The position numbers were made by a program, and so were the translations under genes. A stretch of DNA of 64,000 nucleotides. Origin: Advenella sp. FME57 (GTDB lineage Bacteria; Pseudomonadota; Gammaproteobacteria; Burkholderiales; Burkholderiaceae_B). A model generated the notes under the pieces. The model made no database searches and was not told the DNA's origin. It saw nothing but the letters and a program-made list of their open reading frames with translations. The stretch spans positions 56,469-120,468 of the forward strand of contig NZ_JABUXU010000014.1 in NCBI RefSeq assembly GCF_014897675.1, written 5' to 3'. This document shows, one piece after another, positions 9,238 through 18,319 of this stretch (its first letter is position 1; the number at the start of each line of letters is the position of its first letter).

Positions 9238-9849
9238 ATGAGTTTGGAGTTTTTACTGACGTCCCTGATCGTGGTGATCTCGCCTGGCACAGGCGTCATC
9301 ATAACGGTCGCAGCCGGCCTGTCACGGGGCCGCCGCGCCGCCGTCATCTGCGCTTTCGGTTGCACGTTAGGCATTTTGCCGCACATGTTCGCCGCCATTA
9401 CGGGTCTGGCCGCGTTGTTGCATACCAGTGCCCTTGCTTTTGAAATAATCCGATACGCCGGTGTCGCCTATCTGCTGTATATGGCATTCACGACCTTGCG
9501 CGCGCATGGCGCGCTGAAAATTGAAACCGGCGCCACGCCCCGCTCCAATATGGATGTGATTCGCTCCGCGATTGCCGTCAATGTGCTCAACCCCAAGCTG
9601 TCTATTTTTTTCTTCGCCTTTTTACCGCAATTTGTCGGCAACCATGCCAGCAACCCGCTACCGATCATGCTGGAGCTGTCTGCCGTTTTCATGGCAATGA
9701 CATTTATCGTTTTTACCGGTTACGGCGTCTTTGCCGCAGCGGTTCGCCACCACGTGATTTCTCGACCCCCGGTCATGACCTGGTTGCGCCGCAGCTTTGC
9801 CGCCGCCTTCGTTGCGCTGGGCGCCAAACTTGCATTGACCGATAGATAG
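9238..9849 (+). CDS. LysE/RhtB-family amino acid exporter
   Basis: The 203-residue, six-segment membrane protein carries the LysE/RhtB hallmark near its start (ISPGTGVIITVAAGLSRG, about residues 14-31) and NVLNPKLSIFFFAFLPQF near 115-132. The family exports lysine, threonine, homoserine lactone or similar molecules using the proton gradient. The substrate is unknown. Length equals the family norm. It lies in the same direction as the EamA gene but has its own 82-base leader with only a weak ribosome site. Confidence 0.92.
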   Translation: MSLEFLLTSLIVVISPGTGVIITVAAGLSRGRRAAVICAFGCTLGILPHMFAAITGLAALLHTSALAFEIIRYAGVAYLLYMAFTTLRAHGALKIETGATPRSNMDVIRSAIAVNVLNPKLSIFFFAFLPQFVGNHASNPLPIMLELSAVFMAMTFIVFTGYGVFAAAVRHHVISRPPVMTWLRRSFAAAFVALGAKLALTDR

Positions 9850-9993
9850 CCGCTCGGGCACCGTCAACATGAGGGCTTTTCGAGGACGCACCTGCCTGCG
9901 CCACTGCCCCCGGTTTCGGCTGCATTGAGCGGGCGCGTCATATTGGCGGCATTTCGCTGGTGACATTTCGCGCAACGGTTGGCTAGAATACAA

Positions 9994-11088
9994 ATGTCAC
10001 GGAACACGACCATCATGCACCCGAAATCTACGGATACCGCGCCCATTCGCTTCGGCTTTCTGCTGCTGCCGCACTTTACGCTGACCGCATTCTCGGGTCT
10101 GCTGGACGTCCTGCGTCTGGCCGGAGACGAAGGCGATTACAGCCAGCCGGTTCGCTGCGCCTGGCATGTGGTCGACGAAACGCTGGCGCCGGTGAGCTCA
10201 TCCAGCACAATCCAGGTGATGCCCTCGGAAAAACTGGGCGATCCTGCGCGCTTCGATTATCTGGTAGTGGTGGGCGGTTTGCTACACACCGGCCTGCCAC
10301 TGAGTGCCGCCCAGAAACTATTTATACAGCAGGCTGCAGACAAGAACGTTAATCTGGTTGGCGTATGCACCGGGGTTTTTGCGTTGATGCAGGCCGGTGT
10401 CATGCAGGATCACCGTATCTGCGTCAGCTGGTTCCACTACTGGGATTTTGTCGAACAGTTCCCACAAGCCGACCCGAATCAGATTGTTGCCGACCGGCTC
10501 TACGTTTGTGATCGCCGCCGCATTACCTGCTCCGGAGGGCGTGCGTCCATTGATGTGGCCGCCGAGATTCTGAAGCGACACATGGACGAGGCTATCGTGC
10601 AAAAGGCCTTGCGAATCCTGCAGATAGATAATGCCAATTCCCATACGACGCCCCAGCCGCTGCCACCCGGCATCGCACCGGACACCCATCCCGTGGTGCG
10701 GCGCGCCATGCTGTTGATGGAGCAGCATATGGGCAAGGCGCTTACGCTGGATGCGCTTGCAGGTAAGCTCAATATTTCAGTGCGGCAACTGGAACGGCTT
10801 TTTAAGCAATCATCGGGCATGACTCCACAAGCGTACTCCAGGGGAATTCGCCTGCGCATGGCCGCCTGGATGCTAACCCACTCGACCAAAACCATCGCCG
10901 CCATTGCCAGCGCTTGTGGCTTTGCCGATGCGTCACATATGGGACGGGAGTTTCGAAGCACTTTTGAAATGTCTCCTGGCCAGTGGCGCAGCCGGGCCCA
11001 GTTGCCAGCATCCCTGCTGGCCGCGCAGAACCCGGATCCGGTCGACTATGTGAGCGAAGTATTTCCCGGACGCCAGGATTTTCACTAA
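9994..11088 (+). CDS. GbdR-like AraC regulator with DJ-1/PfpI domain
   Basis: The protein (about 364 residues from ATG 9994; ATG 10015 is also possible) joins an N-terminal DJ-1/PfpI amidotransferase-like domain (IRFGFLLLPHFTLTAF onward; Cys125 in GVCTGVFALMQAG) to an AraC helix-turn-helix pair (LAGKLNISVRQLERLFKQSSG; ACGFADASHMGREFRSTF). Length and layout match GbdR/CdhR regulators, which in Pseudomonas respond to glycine betaine or dimethylglycine and switch on sarcosine oxidase genes. It sits directly before soxBDAG on the same strand, 152 bases away, so it is likely the activator of that operon. Orthology to GbdR is inferred from context and architecture. Confidence 0.85.
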   Translation: MSRNTTIMHPKSTDTAPIRFGFLLLPHFTLTAFSGLLDVLRLAGDEGDYSQPVRCAWHVVDETLAPVSSSSTIQVMPSEKLGDPARFDYLVVVGGLLHTGLPLSAAQKLFIQQAADKNVNLVGVCTGVFALMQAGVMQDHRICVSWFHYWDFVEQFPQADPNQIVADRLYVCDRRRITCSGGRASIDVAAEILKRHMDEAIVQKALRILQIDNANSHTTPQPLPPGIAPDTHPVVRRAMLLMEQHMGKALTLDALAGKLNISVRQLERLFKQSSGMTPQAYSRGIRLRMAAWMLTHSTKTIAAIASACGFADASHMGREFRSTFEMSPGQWRSRAQLPASLLAAQNPDPVDYVSEVFPGRQDFH

Positions 11089-11240
11089 ACGATTTGCCGA
11101 ACTCGAAAACCGCGCAATGATGGCGTAATTATTCCAATCAATAGACGGAAAAGTTCTATCTGCGCAGCGCCCGATTTGCTCTACTTGCAGTCACTGCGCC
11201 CGCCCTGATCACGGCGAGACAGGATTGCTACGAGGATATC

Positions 11241-12488
11241 ATGCGCAACCGCTATTCGATTTTCAGTCTGATCCGCAACGGGCTGAGCCATAACGAAAAA
11301 TGGGGACGTGCCTGGCACAGTCCCGAACCCAAGAACGAATATGACGTGGTTATTGTTGGCGCGGGTGGTCATGGCCTGGCAACCGCCTATTATCTGGCCA
11401 AGGCCCATGGGATCCGCAATATTGCTGTTGTGGAAAAAGGCTGGCTGGGTGGCGGCAACACCGCTCGCAATACCACCATTGTGCGCTCCAACTATTTATG
11501 GGACGAATCGGCACAGCTCTATGAAAAAGCCATGAAGCTGTGGGAAGGCCTGTCCCAGGAGCTGAACTACAACGTCATGTTCAGCCAGCGTGGCGTGATG
11601 AATCTGGCGCATACCCTGCAAGAGGTGCGCGATACCCAGCGACGCATCAATGCCAATCTGTATAACGGCGTTGACGGCCAATGGCTTGACCGCGAACAGA
11701 TCAGGCAACTGGAGCCGCTGATCAATCTGGACAGCCGCTACCCGGTGCTGGGCGCCTCATTCCAGCCACGTGGCGGCGTCGCGCGACATGACGCGGTCGC
11801 CTGGGGTTTTGCCCGTGCGGCCGACCAACTGGGCGTGGATATCATTCAAAACTGCCCCGTGACCAACATCCTTAAAAAGGATGGCGTGGTCCTGGGTGTT
11901 GAAACCGGCAAGGGAATCATCCGCGCCAGGAAAGTGGCGGTCGTGGCCGCCGGGCATTCAAGTGTGCTTGCCGATATGGCAGGCATCCGCTTGCCGCTGG
12001 AAAGCCATCCATTGCAGGCCCTCGTGTCGGAGCCGGTCAAGCCTGCCATCAGCACCGTGGTCATGTCTAACGCGGTGCATGCGTATATCAGCCAGTCCGA
12101 TAAAGGCGATCTGGTCATTGGCGCCGGCATTGACCAGTACACAGGCTATGGCCAACGTGGCAGTTTTCAGAGCATCGAACAGACCTTGCAGGCCATTGTG
12201 GAGATGTTCCCCAGCTTAAGTCGTGTGCGCATGAACCGGCAATGGGCCGGCATTGTCGACATCAGTCCCGATGCCTGCCCCATCATCTCCAAAACGCCGA
12301 TCAAAGGACTTTATTTCAATTGTGGCTGGGGTACCGGCGGCTTCAAGGCAACCCCGGGCTCGGGCTGGGTTTTTGCCCACACCATTGCCAACGACGAACC
12401 TCATCCGCTGAACGCCCCGTTCTCCATAGACCGCTTCTATACCGGTCATCTCATAGACGAGCACGGCGCCGCTGCCGTTGCGCACTAG
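11241..12488 (+). CDS. soxB: Sarcosine oxidase, beta subunit
   Basis: The 415-residue flavoprotein is the catalytic beta subunit of heterotetrameric sarcosine oxidase, which oxidises sarcosine to glycine with transfer of the methyl carbon to tetrahydrofolate and formation of hydrogen peroxide. The FAD-binding motif VGAGGHG is at 39-45. The segment [12 protein letters not shown] contains His183, which probably corresponds to the histidine that binds FMN covalently in this enzyme class. The C-terminus has [20 protein letters not shown] precedes the ATG. It is the first gene of soxBDAG and ends ten bases before soxD. Confidence 0.95.
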   Translation: MRNRYSIFSLIRNGLSHNEKWGRAWHSPEPKNEYDVVIVGAGGHGLATAYYLAKAHGIRNIAVVEKGWLGGGNTARNTTIVRSNYLWDESAQLYEKAMKLWEGLSQELNYNVMFSQRGVMNLAHTLQEVRDTQRRINANLYNGVDGQWLDREQIRQLEPLINLDSRYPVLGASFQPRGGVARHDAVAWGFARAADQLGVDIIQNCPVTNILKKDGVVLGVETGKGIIRARKVAVVAAGHSSVLADMAGIRLPLESHPLQALVSEPVKPAISTVVMSNAVHAYISQSDKGDLVIGAGIDQYTGYGQRGSFQSIEQTLQAIVEMFPSLSRVRMNRQWAGIVDISPDACPIISKTPIKGLYFNCGWGTGGFKATPGSGWVFAHTIANDEPHPLNAPFSIDRFYTGHLIDEHGAAAVAH

Positions 12489-12498
12489 GATCACAATC

Positions 12499-12777
12499 AT
12501 GCTTGTCATACGATGCCCATGGTGCGGTGAGCGCGCCGAAACCGAGTTCAATTTCGGCGGCCAGGCCGGTATTGAACGCCCCGCCAACCCCGAACACCTG
12601 TCCGATGAACAATGGGGCGACTACCTGTTCATGCGCAACAATCCTTTAGGCATCCACCGCGAGCAATGGGTGCATACCCATGGCTGTCGACGCTGGTTTA
12701 TTGCCGAACGCGACACCCGTCATTATCAATTCAAGTCGGTGGAAAAAATCGGCGCGCCGGGCAAGGAGCAGACATGA
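12499..12777 (+). CDS. soxD: Sarcosine oxidase, delta subunit
   Basis: This 92-residue protein is the small zinc-binding delta subunit of tetrameric sarcosine oxidase. The pair CPWCGERAE near the N-terminus and HTHGCRRWF near residue 60 provide zinc ligands. I chose ATG 12499, not the codon at 12478, because AGGA lies eight bases upstream and the family starts with a hydrophobic strand just before CPWCG. The stop overlaps the soxA start as ATGA. Confidence 0.94.
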   Translation: MLVIRCPWCGERAETEFNFGGQAGIERPANPEHLSDEQWGDYLFMRNNPLGIHREQWVHTHGCRRWFIAERDTRHYQFKSVEKIGAPGKEQT

Positions 12778-15776
12778 CGCAGTCACATCGCCTGGCCGAT
12801 GGCGGCCGTATTGACAGAAACAAACCGCTGCGGTTCCAATTTAACGGCAAATGGTATCTGGGTTACCAGGGCGACACGCTGGCCTCTGCCCTGCTTGCAA
12901 ATGGCATACACTTTGTCGCTCGCAGTTTCAAGTATCATCGCCCCCGAGGCATCATGACCGCCGGCGTCGAGGAACCCAATGCCATCGTCCAGCTGGAGAA
13001 CGGCCCATATACCGTTCCCAATGCGCGTGCTACCGAAGTCGAAATCTACGAAGGACTGACTGCGGCCAGCGTCAATGCCCGGCCCGACATTGAACACGAT
13101 CGGTTTGCGTTCATGCAATATCTGTCGCGCTTTATCCCGGCAGGGTTTTACTATAAAACCTTTATGTGGCCACGACGCTGGTGGGGAAAATATGAAGAAC
13201 ACATCCGCAATGCTGCTGGCCTGGGCAACGTTCCCAGAGAACATGATCCCGATCGCTACGAGAAAACCTATGCCCATTGTGATGTACTGATCGTGGGCGC
13301 AGGGCCTGCCGGGCTTGCTGCCGCGCACAGTGCCGCAAGTACGGGCGCACGGGTCATTCTGGTTGATAACCAATCGGAACCGGGCGGCAGCCTGCTGCAC
13401 ACGTGTACCTCTGTCAACGGCACACCCGCCAGACAGTGGCTCGCACAGATCACTGGCGAACTAGCCAGTATGCCTGAGGTCCAGCTATTGTCGCGCGCGA
13501 CCGCCTTCGGTTATCAGGACCACAACCTGGTTACGGTGTGCGAGCGGCTGACCGATCATCTGCCGCTGCAACAGCGCAAGGGCGTGCGCGAACGCCTGTG
13601 GAAAATCCGCGCGGCGCATGTGATTCTGGCCACCGGCGCCCATGAACGCCCGATCGCATTCGGCAACAATGACCTGCCGGGCATTTTGCTGGCTTCGGCG
13701 ATCAGCACCTATATCTACCGCTTTGGCGTGCTGCCCGGCCGACGCGCCGTGGTATTTACCAACAATGACAGCGCATATCAGACTGCGCTGGACCTGCACC
13801 GCAGCGGCGCCCAGGTTGTTGTGGTTGACGCTCGCGCAGCCGATGAAGCAACCGTGCCTCCACGGCTTGCAGAAAAAGGCATACAGATCCTGTGGCAGGC
13901 AGTCATCAGCCATGCCAATGGCAAACGTCATATCGACAGCGTGGCCGTGCGCAAGCGGGGCAATCGGGCCGGCAGTGATGCAACAACACACACACTGCCT
14001 TGCGATCTGCTTGCCGTGTCCGGCGGATGGAACCCGGTTGTGCATCTGTATGCCCAGTCTGGTGGCAAGCCCCGCTGGCGCGATCTTGACGCCTGCTTCG
14101 TACCGGACGGCCAGGTGTCCAGGCAGACAACGATCGGCGCTTGCAACGGTCAATTTGACCTGGCCGGCGCCCTCGATAGCGGCGTACAGGCCGGTCGTCA
14201 GGCGGCTGCCACCCTGGGTTGGCAGTCCGATCACGATATCTCGTGGCAGGCAGAACCTGTGCACGCGGGCCACATTGAACCCCTGTGGTCAACGGCCACG
14301 GGTCGGGATATAGCGCGCGGCCCCAAGCAGTTTATTGATTTGCAAAATGACGTGACTGTGTCCGACATTTACCTGGCCGTGCGCGAAGGTTATCGCAGCG
14401 TCGAACATGTCAAGCGTTATACCGCCATGGGTTTCGGCACCGACCAGGGCAAACTGGGAAACATCAACGGCATGGCCGTACTGGCCGAAGCGCTGGGCCA
14501 GACCATACCGGAAACGGGCACGACCACGTTCCGCCCCAACTACACCCCCGTCACTTTCGGTGCCATTGCCGGACGAGAGCTGGGCGACTATTTTGACCCG
14601 ATCCGCAAGAGCTGCCTGCACCAATGGCATGTTGCGCACGGCGCCGTTTTTGAAGATGTGGGAAACTGGAAGCGTGCGCGCTACTATCCCCGGGACAACG
14701 AAACCATGGATGCGGCGGTTGCACGAGAATGCCTGGCCGTGCGAAACAGCGTCGGGCTACTCGATTACAGCACACTCGGTAAAATCGATGTGCGTGGCCC
14801 CGACGCCGCGACATTTTTGAATCACATCTACACCAATTCCTGGACCAAACTGGAGCCCGGGCGTTGCCGCTATGGTCTAATGCTCGATGAAAACGGCATG
14901 ATCCTGGACGATGGCGTCAATCTGCGGCTGGCGGACCAGCATTTCCTGATTTCGACAACCACCAGTGGCGCTGCCAAAGTAATGAGCTGGATGGAGCGAT
15001 GGCTGCAAACCGAATGGCCTGAACTGAAAGTCTATCTCACATCGCTGACCGACCAATATGCGACGGCGACGGTTGCTGGCCCTTGTGCCCGCAAGGTTCT
15101 GCAGCAAGTATGTCATGACATTGACTTTGACAACCAGGCCTTTCCGTTCATGAGTTTCAGGCACGGCAGTATCGATGGTGTGACGGTACGTATCCTGCGT
15201 GTCAGCTTCTCGGGTGAGCTGTCCTATGAAGTCTATATGCCCGCCAATTACGGTCATCATATCTGGGAAACGCTGATGCGTGCCGGGGAGCCGTTTGGCA
15301 TTACGCCATATGGCACCGAGGCCATGCATGTTCTGCGGGCTGAAAAGGGCTTCATTATTGTCGGGCAGGACACCGATGGATCGGCCACCCCCATTGACCT
15401 GGGCATGGACGGTATGCTGGCCCAGTCCAAAGACTTTCTGGGCAAGCGCTCGCTGTCGCGCAGCGACACCGCCGGCCCCAATCGCAAGCAATTTGTCGGG
15501 CTGCTCTCGGACGACAAGCAAACGGTATTACCTGAAGGCGCGGCCATTCTCAATGAAGCCGCTGGGCCGGGCGTAGTGCCGCTGCAGGGACACGTGACAT
15601 CAAGCTATCTGAGCCCCACCCTGAAACAGCCGATTGCACTTGCTATGATCAGGAACGGCCTGTCACGCATGCACCAGAAGGTCACTGTTGCGTTGCCCGA
15701 CGGCACGTTTGCCCAGGCGCACATCTGCAGCCCGGTTTTCTATGATGCCCAAGGAGCACGCCAGCATGTTGAATGA
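12774..15776 (+). CDS. soxA: Sarcosine oxidase, alpha subunit
   Basis: The 1000-residue alpha subunit has an N-terminal 2Fe-2S-ferredoxin-like domain (about 1-110; FQFNGKWYLGYQGDTLASAL), an NAD-binding disulfide-reductase-like region starting at GAGPAGLAAA (175 onward), and a C-terminal GcvT-type folate-binding domain from about residue 610. The folate domain takes the one-carbon unit released from sarcosine. The start overlaps soxD by four bases (ATGA), which argues against the longer frame that opens at 12612. Length is that of the family (about 960-1005). Translation is probably coupled to soxD. Confidence 0.95.
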   Translation: MTQSHRLADGGRIDRNKPLRFQFNGKWYLGYQGDTLASALLANGIHFVARSFKYHRPRGIMTAGVEEPNAIVQLENGPYTVPNARATEVEIYEGLTAASVNARPDIEHDRFAFMQYLSRFIPAGFYYKTFMWPRRWWGKYEEHIRNAAGLGNVPREHDPDRYEKTYAHCDVLIVGAGPAGLAAAHSAASTGARVILVDNQSEPGGSLLHTCTSVNGTPARQWLAQITGELASMPEVQLLSRATAFGYQDHNLVTVCERLTDHLPLQQRKGVRERLWKIRAAHVILATGAHERPIAFGNNDLPGILLASAISTYIYRFGVLPGRRAVVFTNNDSAYQTALDLHRSGAQVVVVDARAADEATVPPRLAEKGIQILWQAVISHANGKRHIDSVAVRKRGNRAGSDATTHTLPCDLLAVSGGWNPVVHLYAQSGGKPRWRDLDACFVPDGQVSRQTTIGACNGQFDLAGALDSGVQAGRQAAATLGWQSDHDISWQAEPVHAGHIEPLWSTATGRDIARGPKQFIDLQNDVTVSDIYLAVREGYRSVEHVKRYTAMGFGTDQGKLGNINGMAVLAEALGQTIPETGTTTFRPNYTPVTFGAIAGRELGDYFDPIRKSCLHQWHVAHGAVFEDVGNWKRARYYPRDNETMDAAVARECLAVRNSVGLLDYSTLGKIDVRGPDAATFLNHIYTNSWTKLEPGRCRYGLMLDENGMILDDGVNLRLADQHFLISTTTSGAAKVMSWMERWLQTEWPELKVYLTSLTDQYATATVAGPCARKVLQQVCHDIDFDNQAFPFMSFRHGSIDGVTVRILRVSFSGELSYEVYMPANYGHHIWETLMRAGEPFGITPYGTEAMHVLRAEKGFIIVGQDTDGSATPIDLGMDGMLAQSKDFLGKRSLSRSDTAGPNRKQFVGLLSDDKQTVLPEGAAILNEAAGPGVVPLQGHVTSSYLSPTLKQPIALAMIRNGLSRMHQKVTVALPDGTFAQAHICSPVFYDAQGARQHVE

Positions 15777-16377
15777 ATCCAGGCAACAAACCCCACTGGC
15801 AGGCCTGACTGGCGGCGTCAGTGCTTTTGAACACGGATCACCCGAGCGCGTGGCACTGATTGAAGTGCCGTTCGTAAAATTGGTTAATCTGCGTGGCGAT
15901 CCTGAAAATACTGATTTTACCGCTGCCTTGCAGAATACAATCGGCATCATCTTGCCGACCGAACCCAATACCACAGCAGAAAGTGACCACTATTGCGTCA
16001 TGTGGCTCTCGCCTGACGAATGGATGATCCGGGCAAAAGGGCCACAAGCTGGCGATCTGCCAACGCGTCTGAACGTGGCTTTGCAAGGTATTTTCTGCGC
16101 CGTGACAGACCAGAGCAGCGCCTACAGCGTATTGCAACTGAGCGGCCCGAAAGCCCGCTGCGTTTTGGCCAAAGGCTGCCCGCTGGACCTGCACCCTCGC
16201 GTATTTGGCACAGAGCAATGTGCGCAAAGCCATTATTACAAGACCTCCGTGCTGCTGCGCCGCCCCAATGACAGGACTGATGATTGCTGGGAAGTAATAG
16301 TGCGGCGAAGTTTTGCCGACTATGCCGTGCGGATGCTGATGGACGGGATGTGGGAGTATACAGAGGGGCGCAATTGA
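15766..16377 (+). CDS. soxG: Sarcosine oxidase, gamma subunit
   Basis: This 203-residue protein is the gamma subunit, itself related to the GcvT fold. Visible family segments are LPTEPNTTAESDHYCVMWLSPDEWMI and SAYSVLQLSGPKAR, with LAKGCPLDLHP following. ATG 15766 has AAGGAG nine bases upstream and overlaps the end of soxA by eleven bases, so the frame opening at 15688 inside soxA is rejected as the start. It is the last gene of the operon; no folate-cycle genes (glyA, purU, folD) follow, unlike some sox operons. Confidence 0.92.
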   Translation: MLNESRQQTPLAGLTGGVSAFEHGSPERVALIEVPFVKLVNLRGDPENTDFTAALQNTIGIILPTEPNTTAESDHYCVMWLSPDEWMIRAKGPQAGDLPTRLNVALQGIFCAVTDQSSAYSVLQLSGPKARCVLAKGCPLDLHPRVFGTEQCAQSHYYKTSVLLRRPNDRTDDCWEVIVRRSFADYAVRMLMDGMWEYTEGRN

Positions 16378-16467
16378 CGAGCGAGCGGCTCATGAAGGCA
16401 GGCCTTGCTAAAACAACGGCCATGCGTGCTGCTTGCAGTAAATACATTTACCTCCATCCTGGCGATA

Positions 16468-17211
16468 TCAATTGTTTATGCCAAACAGATTCATCTCTAT
16501 CTGTTGCAAATGCTCAAGCAACCGTTTCCTGGCGAGCTCCGCATCCCGATCAGTAAGCGCTGCTACAATTTCCCGATGTTGAACCTCATAGCAGTTGCGA
16601 TTTTCGGGGGTGAGAGAGTTGCGTTTGAGCCGCCCCCATTCGCCCTGCGCGCGTACCTGGTTTGTCAGATTCAAAACCTGTACAAAAAAAGAATTATGGG
16701 TGGCATGCGCTAGCGCCTTATGCAACTGTTCATCCCAATGTTCAAACTCCTCAATTGTCAGGGCCGCCTCTGAGCGCTCAATGCATTCGGCCATGCGCTG
16801 AAAATCCACCACAGTGGCATTCTGGACAATCAGGCCGGGCATCAGCGGTTCGATCAACTGACGGGCAACCATGAGTTCTGCAGGACTGGTGCTGATCGCT
16901 GACACCTGATCTTGCGGATCAGGATTGGCCAGCAACGCCGCGCGCTCGGTCACGAAGGTGCCGCTGCCTATACTTTGGCTGATCAATTCCTGCTGACGAA
17001 AAAGCGCCAGCACACGCCTTACCGCGCCACGGGAAATATTAAAATGCTCACTGAGTTCACGCTCCGGCGGCAGTTTCATGCCTGGTTTCAGTTTGCCGTC
17101 GACGATTTGTCCGGCGAGGTAGTCCGCCAGTTTTTTGCCGCCAAGCAGCCGAATCTGGCTACTGATATTAATTCTGTCTGTCATTGAATCCGTCGAATAA
17201 GTATTAGCCAT
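16468..17211 (-). CDS. GntR-family regulator, FadR/FCD subgroup
   Basis: The 247-residue protein has a GntR winged helix in its first 95 residues (KLPPERELSEHFNISRGAVRR) and a helical FCD effector domain behind it (ELMVARQLIEPLMPGLIVQ; EHWDEQLHKALAHATHNSFF). FCD regulators bind small carboxylates and usually repress a neighbouring operon. It is divergent from the fumarylacetoacetase-type hydrolase gene. The start may be ATG 17211 or ATG 17184; neither has a strong ribosome site. Confidence 0.92.
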   Translation of the reverse strand: MANTYSTDSMTDRINISSQIRLLGGKKLADYLAGQIVDGKLKPGMKLPPERELSEHFNISRGAVRRVLALFRQQELISQSIGSGTFVTERAALLANPDPQDQVSAISTSPAELMVARQLIEPLMPGLIVQNATVVDFQRMAECIERSEAALTIEEFEHWDEQLHKALAHATHNSFFVQVLNLTNQVRAQGEWGRLKRNSLTPENRNCYEVQHREIVAALTDRDAELARKRLLEHLQQIEMNLFGINN

Positions 17212-17292
17212 GCGTCAGGAACAGGGCAATAAAAAAGACCAATACAAGCCCACTTTGGTATTTTTATTGTGATAGATTAGCATTTTATCTGA

Positions 17293-17304
17293 CCAATTAA
17301 TTGG
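17293..17304. promoter_or_regulatory. Perfect palindrome, candidate GntR operator
   Basis: CCAATTAATTGG is an exact 12-base palindrome five bases before the hydrolase start codon, overlapping its ribosome-binding region. The leading GACCAAT also occurs at 17237-17243, followed by TTGGT at about 17255, giving a second, wider dyad. GntR/FCD repressors bind short palindromes in such divergent regions, so repression of the hydrolase gene from this site is a fair inference. Confidence 0.45.
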
Positions 17305-17309
17305 AAAAA

Positions 17310-18179
17310 ATGAAATTTGCCACGTTGAAATATCTAGACAATAGCTCTCCATGCCTGGTGGATACGGATAAGAACCAATTTTGGCCCATATCAGATCTCA
17401 TTGCCGATTTTAACGGAGATATGAACCAATTGGTATCGCAATATACGGTACTGCGAGATCGCCTGACTCCGGTATCACCAGGGCTGGACTTGGCCAAGGC
17501 CACCGTCCTTGCCCCAATACCCCGACCCCGCCGCAATCTTTTCTGTGTGGGTCGCAATTATCACGCGCATGCCCGGGAACTTTCCGACACCGTATTCAGG
17601 GACAGTAATAAAAAAGCGGATTCATGGCCCATTGTATTTACCAAAGTTCCCGAATGCGTTATCGGACCCGACCAGACGGTCGTGCTGCCGGGAACTATTT
17701 CCACCCAGATTGATTATGAAGCCGAACTGGCAATCATTATCGGCAAGGAAGGTAAAAATATTTCCCGCGAAAACGCCCTGGCTCACGTATTTGGCTACAC
17801 CATTGTGAACGACGTGACGGCACGTGATATACAAATGCGTCACCAGCAATGGGATCTGGGAAAATCGTTCGATACCTTCTGTCCTATGGGACCATGGATT
17901 GTCACCGCCGATGAACTGGATGCAACCAATACGCGTGTACGGTGCTGGGTGAACGAGCAATTGCGCCAGGACGCCTTCACCACAGATCTGATATTCGATT
18001 TGCCCACGCTCATCGAAACCTGCTCGCGCGGCATCACGCTTTATCCCGGCGATATTATCGCAACTGGCACGCCTGCCGGTGTTGGCATGGGTATGACACC
18101 GCCTCAGTATTTGCGCAGCGCAGACGTCGTAAGAATACAGATAGACGGTATCGGTGAACTGAGCAACCCCTTTGGCTGA
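17310..18179 (+). CDS. Fumarylacetoacetate hydrolase-family protein
   Basis: The 289-residue enzyme belongs to the FAH family, which cleaves or decarboxylates acylpyruvates and related 2-oxo acids with a divalent metal. The metal site is visible as DYEAELAIIIGK (two glutamates) and NDVTARD (aspartate), and the product loop as SFDTFCPMGPW. TGTPAGVGMG near the C-terminus is also conserved. Length fits 5-carboxymethyl-2-hydroxymuconate isomerase or acylpyruvase-type members; the substrate is unknown. I chose ATG 17310 over the TTG at 17301. It is divergent from a GntR gene and followed after 140 bases by a Bug receptor. Confidence 0.9.
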   Translation: MKFATLKYLDNSSPCLVDTDKNQFWPISDLIADFNGDMNQLVSQYTVLRDRLTPVSPGLDLAKATVLAPIPRPRRNLFCVGRNYHAHARELSDTVFRDSNKKADSWPIVFTKVPECVIGPDQTVVLPGTISTQIDYEAELAIIIGKEGKNISRENALAHVFGYTIVNDVTARDIQMRHQQWDLGKSFDTFCPMGPWIVTADELDATNTRVRCWVNEQLRQDAFTTDLIFDLPTLIETCSRGITLYPGDIIATGTPAGVGMGMTPPQYLRSADVVRIQIDGIGELSNPFG

Positions 18180-18319
18180 ACATTTCATTGAAGCCAGAAA
18201 AAACGGTACAGTCTGAACATATAACAACTGGCCGTTTCAGCAGACAAGAACATGCAGTGCAGAACCCGATAACAAAGCACTATTCACAATCGCAATTGGT
18301 CACGGCAGGAGACACCACC

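Noticed and set aside
13485..14273. Open frame of 262 codons antisense to soxA
   Set aside because: It is a shadow of codon bias in soxA, with no conserved motif.
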